The notes beneath the pieces were generated by a model that saw only the letters and a program-made list of their open reading frames with translations, searched no databases and had not been told where the DNA came from. A stretch of DNA of 21,608 bases, from contig JANNRA010000115.1 of assembly GCA_031401035.1 (NCBI GenBank), positions 1-21,608 of the forward strand, written 5' to 3'. Made by a program: the position numbers and the translations under genes. The number at the start of each line of letters is the position of its first letter. Within the stretch, counting starts at the first letter, position 1. Source of the DNA: JANNRA01 sp031401035. Lineage in GTDB: Bacteria > Desulfobacterota > Binatia > HRBIN30 > CADEER01. Of this stretch, positions 6,651 to 14,220 are shown one piece after another.

Positions 6651-8582
6651 TCAAGGTGTCGGGCCGTAGAGGGCCTGGCGCAGGTCGATGGCCAAATTGC
6701 TGCCGTCGAGGCGCAGGTGGCGGGGATTGAAATCGGGGTGGTGGATCGACAGCACGATGTCGCGCGGCGGCACGTCGGCGGGGGTGGCGAAGCCGGCGAT
6801 GCCGGCGGCGTTGGTGCTCAGGGCCGCTAGCGTCTGGTCGTGCGCGGTCAGGACGCGCACCGCGGCGCCGGCGATCGGCGGCTTCTCGCCGCTGGCGTCG
6901 GCGTCGTTGTCGCAGACGATGACGCGCGCCGTGCGGCCGTCGGGAGCCGGCTCGACGGCGACGTCGAGGTCGCGCAGCCAGATCATCGGCTCGCCGGTGA
7001 TGCCCTGCAGGCCGATGCGCTCGGGGTGGCGGGCCGGGTTGGCGCCGAGGGCGACGTGCTGGGCGGCCATGCCGTGGTCGCTGGTGAAGACGAAGAGCGT
7101 CGAGTCGAGCAGCCCCTTTGCGGATAGCATGTCGAGGACGATACCGAGGCGGCGGTCGGTCTCGGCCACCGCTTCGCGCAGCCCGTCGCCGTGCGGCCCG
7201 TACTCGTGGCCGGCGCCGTCGGTGAGGGTGAACTCGTGCGCGGTCAGCACCGGCGGCGCGTGCGTCGGGTCGTCGAACAGCACCAGCACCTGCGCCACCC
7301 CGCGCGCATCGATGACCGCCTCGCGCTGCAGGCTCTCGTGGCCGTCGGCGAGCCAGCGCTGGCTGATGGCGGTGCGCAGGTCGGCGCTGAGGGCTTTGAG
7401 GCGGTCGCGCGCGCCGAGGGTGCGGCCCTCGAGCGGCGCGTGGTCAGCGCCGCGCCCCTGCGGCTCGTGGATGCTGGCGGTGCGCGCGCTGGGGCCGAGG
7501 ACGCGACGGAAGGCCTCGTAGAGCGTCTCGACGCCGGCCCCGAGGAAGCTCTCGGTCATCATCGCCTGGCCCTGCGGCGCCAGCGCCTGGCGCGTCTCGC
7601 GCTGGTAGTACGTCGGGTTGACGATGTCGTGGTGGCCGCACCAGGCGCCGGTGAGGAGGGCGCTGTGGCTCGGCCAGGTGATGCTCGGAAAGTTGACCGT
7701 CGAGCCGAAGCGAAAGCGGGCGCTGCGGTCGAGCAGGCGGCGCAGATTGGCGATGCCGGGATCGTCGTGGTCGATGAGCCACTGGAGTTCGCTGTTGCTC
7801 AGGCCGTCGAAGATCACCACGTAGGTGCGCGCCGGGCGCGCCGCGCCGTCGAGCAACATGTCGTCGAGCAAAATATCGGACAGGACTCGGCCGTCCTGGC
7901 GCTCGAGGTAGACGTCGGGGGCGACACCGCGTTGGCTGGCGCGGCGGCCGCTGGCGTCCTTGCCATCGACGGTTGGGAAGCCCATGAGGCGGCACACGGT
8001 CGGCGCGACGTCGACGTGGCGTGGGGCGCTCTCGTAGAGGCCGGGGCGGATGCCGGGGCCGGCGAAGGCGAGGGGGGCGCGCGACTGCACGACGTCGAGG
8101 GCGCCGTGCTGGCCGGGCTGCAGGCCGAAGGCGTAACACTTTGGGCTCAGTACCAGGTCCGGGGCGAAGGGACTGTCGAAGAGCTGCGCGATGCGTTCGC
8201 AGGCGTGCGGGTAGCTCAGTTGTGCCGGCTCGATGAAGGCCTGATTGGCATCGTCGGTCGGATGGCCGGAGGCGGCCGCGGCGCGCAACTCGTCGGCGCA
8301 GGTGGCGACGGTGTCGTGGCGCTGGTCGGCGATCGGGTTCTCGCCCAACAGCTCGACGATGGGAAAGGTCAGTCCGGTCGCGTCGAGGCGGCGCTCGAAG
8401 CGGACCATGCCGCGTCGCGCCCAGACCTCGTAGGCGTCGTCGCGGTGGGTGATCACCAGGTCGACGTGGTCGGCCACCGCCGCATCGGTCAGCAGGGCCA
8501 GGATGGCGCGGTTTCCGGATTCCTCCTGGGCGCGATCGAGTCCCTGGCCGCCGGGCCGCTCCGGTCCGAGTCGTTCGCTCAT
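6651..8582 (-). CDS. Alkaline phosphatase superfamily / type I phosphodiesterase-like protein, apparently permuted
   Basis: A 643-residue metal-dependent phosphatase or phosphodiesterase. Residues about 250-505 carry the nucleophile half: VVIFDGLSN with metal ligand Asp259, FPSITWPSHSALLTG with probable nucleophile Thr302, TDGAGHEYG with Asp455 and His459, and TSDHGM with Asp502 and His503. The segment that normally follows, bearing the last metal-binding His in an HGxL context and a vPl...GpGi strand, is not found after residue 503. A segment of exactly that type is at the N-terminus instead: DLVITHRDD (41-49), DLVLSP (142-147), GQHGALD with His159, PLAFAGPGI (170-178) and HVDVAPT (189-195). 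Residues about 560-640 resemble a small beta-sandwich tail. The chosen start is the ATG at 8582; the frame stays open to an ATG at 8708 but that extension is not protein-like throughout. No signal peptide is seen. Confidence 0.8.
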   Translation of the reverse strand: MSERLGPERPGGQGLDRAQEESGNRAILALLTDAAVADHVDLVITHRDDAYEVWARRGMVRFERRLDATGLTFPIVELLGENPIADQRHDTVATCADELRAAAASGHPTDDANQAFIEPAQLSYPHACERIAQLFDSPFAPDLVLSPKCYAFGLQPGQHGALDVVQSRAPLAFAGPGIRPGLYESAPRHVDVAPTVCRLMGFPTVDGKDASGRRASQRGVAPDVYLERQDGRVLSDILLDDMLLDGAARPARTYVVIFDGLSNSELQWLIDHDDPGIANLRRLLDRSARFRFGSTVNFPSITWPSHSALLTGAWCGHHDIVNPTYYQRETRQALAPQGQAMMTESFLGAGVETLYEAFRRVLGPSARTASIHEPQGRGADHAPLEGRTLGARDRLKALSADLRTAISQRWLADGHESLQREAVIDARGVAQVLVLFDDPTHAPPVLTAHEFTLTDGAGHEYGPHGDGLREAVAETDRRLGIVLDMLSAKGLLDSTLFVFTSDHGMAAQHVALGANPARHPERIGLQGITGEPMIWLRDLDVAVEPAPDGRTARVIVCDNDADASGEKPPIAGAAVRVLTAHDQTLAALSTNAAGIAGFATPADVPPRDIVLSIHHPDFNPRHLRLDGSNLAIDLRQALYGPTP

Positions 8583-8595
8583 GCGTCTCGTTCTA

Positions 8596-8623
8596 GCCGC
8601 TCGCCGCGCCGCGCGGTAGCGGC
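8596..8623 (-). repeat. GC-rich hairpin in the phosphatase leader
   Basis: GCCGCT (8596-8601) pairs with AGCGGC (8618-8623), and an inner CCGCG (8604-8608) pairs with CGCGG (8612-8616) around a 3-base loop. It sits 13-41 bases upstream of the phosphatase ATG, where it could limit ribosome access. Such stems arise easily in GC-rich DNA. Confidence 0.35.
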
Positions 8624-8683
8624 CTCCGCGAGGAGGTGCAGGGTACGGTCGAAGGTCGGCGGTGCGGTCAACGATCGGCACGG

Positions 8684-8697
8684 CCTCGTGCACGAGG
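8684..8697. repeat. Perfect 14-bp palindrome
   Basis: CCTCGTGCACGAGG is fully self-complementary with no spacer, the form expected of a dimeric repressor site. It lies in the divergent region, but also inside the possible coding remnant on the minus strand, so it may be coincidental. Confidence 0.45.
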
Positions 8698-8924
8698 GGC
8701 AGCGCCATGGCCCCCTGCCGTTACACGGACGCGTTGGCGAGCCTGCTCGGCAGCGCCGGTCGAACGTCAGCCGAGGCGCCGCGGCAACTGAACCCTGCGC
8801 CGCGTCGCGTGGCGTAGCGCCGGCAAGAGCCGGAGTCACCGTCTCGAGCGGGGGCGGTTGCGGCGTCGTGGACGGCGTCGGCGGCGCCGGCTAGAAGGCC
8901 GTCGATGTCGAGGCTCCTGCGTCC

Positions 8925-10442
8925 GTGACCAGCCACGCGCTTCCCGCCCACGCCGACACGGTCGTCGTCGGCGGCGGCACTGCCGGTGCCGCAGTCGCCG
9001 GCCTGCTGGCGGAGCGGGGCGACCAGTCGGTGCTACTGCTCGAGGCAGGGCCCGACTACGGACCGCGTGACGGCCGCGCCTGGCCCCCCGAGCTGCTCGA
9101 TGCGCGGGCGCTGCCGATCTCGCACGACTGGGGGTACGACAGCGCCGAGACTTGGCCGCACCGCCGCCTCCCGTTCGAGCGCGCCCGGGTCCTCGGCGGC
9201 TGCTCGTCGCACAATGGCTGCGCCGAGATCTGGGGCAGCCGTCGCGACTACGACGGATGGGCGGCGCTGGGGAATCCGGGCTGGACGACCGACGAGATCC
9301 TGCCGTTGTTCGAGGCTGGCGCACGGCGTCTGCGCGTGCGGCGCTATGCGACGGCGGAGGTGACGCCGTTCCAACTCGCCTGTCTGCAAGCGGCGCCCGG
9401 CGCCGGGTTGCCGGTGGTGACCGACCTCAACGATCTCGACCAGGATGTCGGTATCGGCCTCAATCCGGTGAACATTCGCGACGGCACGCGCTGGAATGCC
9501 GCCTTCGCCTACCTCGATCCGGTGCGCGGTCGGCCGGGACTGAGTATCTGCGGCGAGGTCTTGGTCGACCGCCTGTTGATCCGCGGCGGCCGCGTCGACG
9601 GCATCGCCGTGCTGCGCGCCGGCGCCCCGCGCGCCGTGCGCTGCGGTCGCGTCGTACTCTGCGGCGGTGCTTACGGGACGCCGTCGATCCTGCTGCGCTC
9701 TGGCGTCGGTGATCCGCCCGAGCTGCGCCGGCTGGGCGTGCCGACCGTCCTCGCCCTGCCGGGCGTCGGCCGCAATCTGCACGATCATCCCGTCTTCGGC
9801 TTGGTCTTCGCCGGCACCCCGCAGCTCGAGCAGCGCATGCGCGCCTTTGCCGCACGGTGTTGGATGCCGGAGGAGCAGACGCTCGCCAAGGCGCGCTCGC
9901 GGCGCTGCCGGGCGGGCTTCGACCTGCATCTCTTTCCCACCGGCGGGCCGACCCCGGAGGGCGACGGCTGGCGCTGGCTGTTCCCGATCGCCTGTATGAC
10001 GCCGCGCTCGCGCGGCGCGCTGCGCCTGGCGAGCACTGATCCGAGCGCCGTGCCGCGCATCGACCACGGGTATCTCAGCGACCCCGCTGGCGAGGATCTC
10101 GCCGTACTGCTCGACGGCCTGGAGCTCGGGCGCGCCCTGGCGCGGCAGCGCCCGCTCGCCGCGCTGCTCGGTGAGGAGCTGCTGCCGGGGCCAGCCTATG
10201 TCGAGCGGACGGCGGCGGCGCAGCTGATCCGCGAGTTCTGCCAGCACTATTCCCATCCGGTGGGCACCTGCCGCATGGGTCCCGCCGGCGATCGCGGCGC
10301 GGTGGCCGACGCGCGCGGCCGCGTGCACGGGCTCGACAACGCCTGGGTGGCGGACGCGTCCTTGATTCCGGTCATTCCGCGCGCCAACACCAATATGCCG
10401 GTGCTGGCGGTCGCCCAGCGTGTCGCCGGCTGGTTGCCCTGA
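8925..10442 (+). CDS. GMC-family FAD-dependent oxidoreductase
   Basis: A 505-residue flavoprotein of the glucose-methanol-choline oxidoreductase family, which oxidises alcohols to aldehydes or ketones with FAD. The ADP-binding Rossmann motif VVVGGGTAGAAVAG is at about 13-26, followed by LLLEAGPDYG. The family substrate-domain signature appears in LGGCSSHNG, and VLCGGAYGTPSILLRSG corresponds to the second GMC signature. The active-site His444 lies in SHPVGTCRMG, and the C-terminal IPRANTNMPVLAVAQ stretch matches the conserved end. Length fits the family. The start is a GTG at 8925 with a weak Shine-Dalgarno sequence; it places the FAD motif at the expected distance from the N-terminus. The downstream neighbours are an amidase remnant and a thioesterase on the same strand. 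The substrate alcohol is unknown. Confidence 0.92.
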   Translation: MTSHALPAHADTVVVGGGTAGAAVAGLLAERGDQSVLLLEAGPDYGPRDGRAWPPELLDARALPISHDWGYDSAETWPHRRLPFERARVLGGCSSHNGCAEIWGSRRDYDGWAALGNPGWTTDEILPLFEAGARRLRVRRYATAEVTPFQLACLQAAPGAGLPVVTDLNDLDQDVGIGLNPVNIRDGTRWNAAFAYLDPVRGRPGLSICGEVLVDRLLIRGGRVDGIAVLRAGAPRAVRCGRVVLCGGAYGTPSILLRSGVGDPPELRRLGVPTVLALPGVGRNLHDHPVFGLVFAGTPQLEQRMRAFAARCWMPEEQTLAKARSRRCRAGFDLHLFPTGGPTPEGDGWRWLFPIACMTPRSRGALRLASTDPSAVPRIDHGYLSDPAGEDLAVLLDGLELGRALARQRPLAALLGEELLPGPAYVERTAAAQLIREFCQHYSHPVGTCRMGPAGDRGAVADARGRVHGLDNAWVADASLIPVIPRANTNMPVLAVAQRVAGWLP

Positions 10443-10449
10443 TTCGCAC

Positions 10450-10453
10450 GGAG
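10450..10453 (+). promoter_or_regulatory. Retained ribosome binding site of the amidase remnant
   Basis: GGAG lies 5 bases before the ATG at 10459. Its survival shows that an intact gene once began here. Confidence 0.6.
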
Positions 10454-10458
10454 TCCCA

Positions 10459-10706
10459 ATGTCGCTTGCTCCGCACCTGCCGGCCACAGAGCTCGTCGCG
10501 TACATCCGCTGCCCGCGTTGGCGCCGGTGGAAGTGCTGCGCGGCCACCTCGACCGCATCGCCCGCTTCGACGTCCTCATGATGCCGACGCTCCCGGCATC
10601 GCTGCCGTTCGTCGCCCCGCACTGCCGCGAGGACCTGCTGCTGCGCCTCGGGTGCCAATTCGAGCAGGCGCGGCCGCGGCCGCTGGCGCCGCCGTGGTAC
10701 TGCTGA
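10459..10706 (+). pseudogene. Decayed amidase (amidase signature family) remnant
   Basis: Three pieces of an amidase, a family of about 450-500 residues, are recognisable in about 83 codons. From the ATG at 10459 the frame reads MSLAPHLPATELVAYIR, the typical amidase N-terminus. The match then moves to another frame: LAPVEVLRGHLDRIARFD, which normally follows the ATEL segment. This runs straight into VLMMPTLPASLPF, which in intact amidases lies far downstream near the C-terminus, and then REDLLLRLGCQFEQARP, the usual C-terminal helix. The catalytic Lys and the Gly/Ser-rich signature are missing. A large internal deletion plus a frameshift explains the pattern. The TGA (10704-10706) overlaps the ATG of the thioesterase. 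It sits 16 bp after the GMC gene, so the intact amidase was probably part of that operon. Confidence 0.75.
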
Positions 10707-11584
10707 TGGACCGCACCGCTCTTGCCCGCGTCGTCGAGGCGTCCCCGTATGCCGCCGCGCTCGGGGTGCGCGTCGAGCACGTCGACGCCGGCGGCGCGCG
10801 CCTGCGCCTGCCCTATGCCGACGCCAACTCGAACCCCGGCCAGGTGCTGCACGGCGGTGCGATTGCGTCGGTGATCGACATCGTCGGCGTGCTCGCCGCG
10901 CGCGCCGCACTCGGTGTGCCGTCGGAGTGGGTCGTCGGGACGCTCGACCTGAGCGTCGACTACCTCGCCGCGGCGATCGGGGTGGACATCGTCGCCACCG
11001 CGGAGGTGCTGCGGCGTGGCAAGGAGATCGTCTACAGTGCCGTCGATGTGCGCACCGACGCGGACAAGCGAATCGCCTACGGGCTGGCAACGGCGCGCGC
11101 CGTCGATCTCGCCGCCGGTCCCCGCGCCACCGAGCGCCAGCGCTGGACGCCGGCGGTGCCCGGCAGCGGCGCCGTGGCGAAGATCCCGGGCGCCGACGCC
11201 TTCGTCATGGCGCCGTTCATGCGACGCCTGGGCATTACCGTCGAGCACGCGCACGATGCCGCCGCGACGCTGGTCCTGCCGTGCGTGGCTGATCGGGCGG
11301 ATGCAGACGGTGCCCTGCACGAGGGCGCCCTGGCGGCGTTGATCGATACCACCGGCGCGCTGGCAGCGTGGTCGCTGACCGGCCTCGACATGCGCTTCAA
11401 GGCGTCGACCGTCGGGCTGCACGCCAGCTTCCACGGCCGCGTCGTCGGCGCCGACGCCGTTGCGCAAGCGTCGACGCTGCGGCGCGACAACGAGATCTTC
11501 CTCAACCACGTCCGCGTCGGCGCCGGCTCCAACGGCACGGTCGTCGCAACCGGATCGGTCACCTACCGCATCGTCATTCCCTGA
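10706..11584 (+). CDS. Tandem hotdog-fold thioesterase (PaaI-like)
   Basis: A 292-residue protein made of two PaaI-type hotdog domains in one chain. Domain 1 (about 1-140) has NPGQVLHGGAIASVIDIVG with His49, Gly50, Gly51 and the candidate acid Asp58. Domain 2 (about 160-292) has DGALHEGALAALIDTTG with His205, Gly207 and Asp214, so the second HGG is HEG. Single-domain relatives dimerise and hydrolyse acyl- or aryl-CoA thioesters; the fusion would build a pseudo-dimer. The ATG at 10706 overlaps the upstream TGA as TGATG, implying translational coupling to the former amidase gene. The frame is open upstream, but that part overlaps the amidase remnant and has no family similarity. The 3' end overlaps the convergent VWA gene by 22 bp. 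Confidence 0.88.
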   Translation: MDRTALARVVEASPYAAALGVRVEHVDAGGARLRLPYADANSNPGQVLHGGAIASVIDIVGVLAARAALGVPSEWVVGTLDLSVDYLAAAIGVDIVATAEVLRRGKEIVYSAVDVRTDADKRIAYGLATARAVDLAAGPRATERQRWTPAVPGSGAVAKIPGADAFVMAPFMRRLGITVEHAHDAAATLVLPCVADRADADGALHEGALAALIDTTGALAAWSLTGLDMRFKASTVGLHASFHGRVVGADAVAQASTLRRDNEIFLNHVRVGAGSNGTVVATGSVTYRIVIP

Positions 11585-14220
11585 GCCGCCGCGGACCCGG
11601 CATGAAGTCGACCGAGCAAGCGCAGCGCGGTGTCAGCGAGGAAGAGCAGCATGGCGAGCGGCAGCAGCAGCCAGTCCAGTGGGTAGGCGACGGCGCGCGT
11701 GCCGGGGTGGCGTTCAAAGAGCGCATCCGCCGGCGCGTTCAGGCGGCCGCCGGTGCCGGCGGTGAGGCGGGTCAACAGCGCCAGGTCTGGCGCCGTGCGT
11801 GTGAACTCGGCGGCGGCCCCGTCGTCGAGGGTGGGAACCGTCAGGCGCATGGCCTGCTCGCGCACCGCGCCGCCCTGGAACCGGGTGACCATGGTGATGG
11901 CGTGGCGCCCTGGCGGCACGTCCAAAAGACTGGCGGTGAACTCGCGCGGGGTGTGCTGTACGAGGTCTAGCTCGCGCGTGCGGTCGCCAACCGTCAGGCG
12001 GGCGTGCATGGTCGCGCCCTCGACGCCGGGTCCGGCGGCGCGCACGGTCAGGTCGGTCGTGTCGCCGCGCCGGCGGGCGCTGATCGCCAACTCGTCGTCG
12101 GCCTGTTCGCGCGCCACCCATTGCGCTGTCTGCGACCAGAACTTGGTGAAGTCCGGCCAGACGACCCAGCGCTCGGTGTCGTCCCCGGGGCTGGCGGTGA
12201 AGGCGGCAACGCGGCCGAGGCCGTGCTGCCAGACGGTGAGGAGCGGGTCGGCGCGGTCGCCGCGCGGGACGCGCAGAAGGACCTCGGCGCCCGGTTTGGG
12301 CTTGGCAAAGGCGTAGCCGCTCAGCGGCGGCAGGCGCGGTTCTTCGAGGCCCTGCAAGAGGGCGCTGGCCGTGGCGATCTGCGCCTGATGCGTCTCGGCG
12401 CTGGGCGCCGCGGGCGCCAGCGCGCGCGCCGCCTCGCGCAACATGAGATCGGGCAGCGCGCGGGCATTGTCGACGTAGTGGAACTCGCCGCCGGTGCGCC
12501 GCGAGATGTCCCGCAGCAATTCCACGTTGACCGTGTTGTCGCCGACGCGGATGGTCGTGATGCGGATGCCGTCGCGTGCCATGGCGGTGGTCAGGGCGGC
12601 GTACTCGCCAGGGGTGGCGCGGTTGGTGTCGCCGTCGGTGAGCAAGATGACGTGCCGGTTGCGGACCCGCGCCGCGCGCAGCTGGCGATGCGCGCCGGTG
12701 AGCGCATCGAGAAAATCGGTGCCGCCGTTCTCGACCAGGCGTGGGAGGAGGGCCTCGAGCTCGCGCCGATTCTGGCTGAGCGCGCGTAGCGGGGCGATCT
12801 CGTACGGCTTCGAGTCGAAGGCGATGACGCCGACCTGATCCTGGTCCTTGAGCTGCTGCACCACGGCCAGCGCCGCTTGCTTGGCGTAGCGCAACTTCTC
12901 ACCGTCGCGTCGCGTCCCGATCCGACTATTGTAGCCCATGCTGTTCGATCGATCGATGACCAGCATGAGCGCCATCGGTTCGCGCGCCCCTGGCTTGGGG
13001 CGGTTGGGTTCGAGCGTTACCGGCAGCAGGCGGGCGAGGGCGGTTCTGGCGAGGGCGGCATCGCCATACGTCGCCGCGCCACCGGCGAAAACCAGGCCGC
13101 CGCCGCGCTCGCGCACCCAGCGCTCGAGGATGCCGGCAGCGCTGGCCGGGAGGGTGGCCGCGGTGACGTCGTCGAGGACCACCGCGTGGTAGGGCTGCAG
13201 GCCGGCGAGGTCGTGCAGCCACGACGGCGCTTGCACGTCGACGCGCGCGCCCTTCTGCTGCAGCGCGCGCGCAACGGCGGACGCACGCCGCGGGGTAAGG
13301 ACGAGAACGCGCGAGTGCTCACGCAGGGTCACGCCGACTTCGCGCGCTGGCGGCGCCGCGCGCGGTTCGTCGGGCAGGCTGAGCACGGCGCGCAGCCGGT
13401 GGCCGCCGTCGCCGACCAGGTGCGGCGCCATCTGCAGGGCGGTGCGGCCCGGGGCCAGTTCGACCGCGGCGCTGTCGGCGATCTGATCGTCGAGGTACAG
13501 CGTCAGGACGGCGGGGCGAGCGTCGCCGTCGTTCTGCGCCACGACGCGCACCGGGACCGGCTGATCGCTGTCGGCCAGCGTCGGGGCGGCCAGCTTGTCG
13601 ACCCGGACGGCGGCCACGACGCGGCGTGGTGGCACCGCGGCATCTATGTGGACCCCTGCGGCCCGCAGCCAGGGTATGCGACGCGCGGCGTCGCCGCGGG
13701 TCTGATTGCCGTCGGTGAGCAGTACCAGGCGTCGTTCGCCGCTGCCGGGCAGGATCGCCGCTGCCGCGTCGAGGGCAGCGGCGACATCGGTGACCGCGAC
13801 TGGGGACGCGTCGGGCGTATCCGCGAGTGGCGCTGGTGGCGCCGGCGGACGCAGGAGGGTGGTGCCATCGCCGAAGGCGAGCACGGCGAGCTCGTCGCCG
13901 GGCGCAAGTTGGGCGCTCAGGCGGTTGACGTAGGTCCGCGCCCATTCGCGTCCGTCCGCGTCGATACTGGGCGAGGTGTCTATTGCCGCCACGACGGTGA
14001 GGTGATCGTCGGGCCGGCGTGTGGTCAACTGCAGACCGGCGAGGGAGAGGACCAGCGCGATATAGGCGGTGGTGCGCAGGGCGCTGGGCAGGCGCCCGAC
14101 CGGGTGTGGCCAGCGGAAGAAGACGGGCGCCGCGACCAGCAGCATCAGGGCCGCTGGGGTTCGCAGGGCAACGCCGAGCGCCTGTGGATGCGCGACCAGG
14201 TAAGCGATTGGGCCGTCCAT
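11563..14220 (-). CDS. Membrane protein with two von Willebrand A domains and a glutamine-amidotransferase-like domain
   Basis: An 885-residue protein and the last gene of the MoxR operon. Two transmembrane segments (about 22-36 and 50-66) precede a first VWA domain with MIDAS residues Asp81, Ser83 and Ser85 in DTSPS and TDGNQ near 170. A beta-sandwich segment (about 205-300) and a class I glutamine-amidotransferase-like segment (about 302-400, with GGGLVFAGGAATYG but no catalytic Cys seen) follow. The second VWA domain has Asp423, Ser425 and Ser427 in DRSNSMGYN and TDGDTNR near 528-534. A C-terminal hydrophobic helix (LLLPLAMLLFLADTALRLL) lies near the end. Both MIDAS sites look able to bind Mg2+. 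The ATG at 14220 overlaps the TGA of the upstream gene as TGATG; a longer start at 14247 is less likely. Confidence 0.88.
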   Translation of the reverse strand: MDGPIAYLVAHPQALGVALRTPAALMLLVAAPVFFRWPHPVGRLPSALRTTAYIALVLSLAGLQLTTRRPDDHLTVVAAIDTSPSIDADGREWARTYVNRLSAQLAPGDELAVLAFGDGTTLLRPPAPPAPLADTPDASPVAVTDVAAALDAAAAILPGSGERRLVLLTDGNQTRGDAARRIPWLRAAGVHIDAAVPPRRVVAAVRVDKLAAPTLADSDQPVPVRVVAQNDGDARPAVLTLYLDDQIADSAAVELAPGRTALQMAPHLVGDGGHRLRAVLSLPDEPRAAPPAREVGVTLREHSRVLVLTPRRASAVARALQQKGARVDVQAPSWLHDLAGLQPYHAVVLDDVTAATLPASAAGILERWVRERGGGLVFAGGAATYGDAALARTALARLLPVTLEPNRPKPGAREPMALMLVIDRSNSMGYNSRIGTRRDGEKLRYAKQAALAVVQQLKDQDQVGVIAFDSKPYEIAPLRALSQNRRELEALLPRLVENGGTDFLDALTGAHRQLRAARVRNRHVILLTDGDTNRATPGEYAALTTAMARDGIRITTIRVGDNTVNVELLRDISRRTGGEFHYVDNARALPDLMLREAARALAPAAPSAETHQAQIATASALLQGLEEPRLPPLSGYAFAKPKPGAEVLLRVPRGDRADPLLTVWQHGLGRVAAFTASPGDDTERWVVWPDFTKFWSQTAQWVAREQADDELAISARRRGDTTDLTVRAAGPGVEGATMHARLTVGDRTRELDLVQHTPREFTASLLDVPPGRHAITMVTRFQGGAVREQAMRLTVPTLDDGAAAEFTRTAPDLALLTRLTAGTGGRLNAPADALFERHPGTRAVAYPLDWLLLPLAMLLFLADTALRLLGRLHAGSAAAQGMTMR

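Larger units (their letters stand above)
8579..8708 (-). pseudogene. Possible short coding remnant with a frame switch
   Basis: From an ATG at 8708, which follows an in-frame TAA and an AGGGGG stretch, a plausible peptide MALPLVHEAVPIVDRT is read with G/C third positions. Near 8655-8660 the G/C third-position pattern moves to the next frame, which reads TFDRTLHLLAEAATARRGER and ends at a TGA (8581-8579) that forms an ATGA overlap with the phosphatase start. A one-base shift would join the two into a protein of about 42 residues. It could be a small gene with a sequencing error or mutation, or chance. I do not recognise a family. Confidence 0.25.
8583..8924. other. Divergent intergenic region, phosphatase / GMC oxidoreductase
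   Basis: This 342-bp stretch lies between two divergent genes and holds no recognised gene apart from the doubtful remnant next to the phosphatase. It contains a perfect 14-bp palindrome, CCTCGTGCACGAGG (8684-8697), and an imperfect hairpin at 8596-8623. No clear -35/-10 pair was found. Regulation of both genes presumably starts here. Confidence 0.5.

Noticed and set aside
7191..8894. 567-residue plus-strand open frame
   Set aside because: Antisense to the phosphatase gene, whose metal motifs are all in the other strand.
9033..11090. 685-residue minus-strand open frame
   Set aside because: Antisense to the GMC oxidoreductase and thioesterase; very Arg/Ala/His-rich with no recognisable domain.
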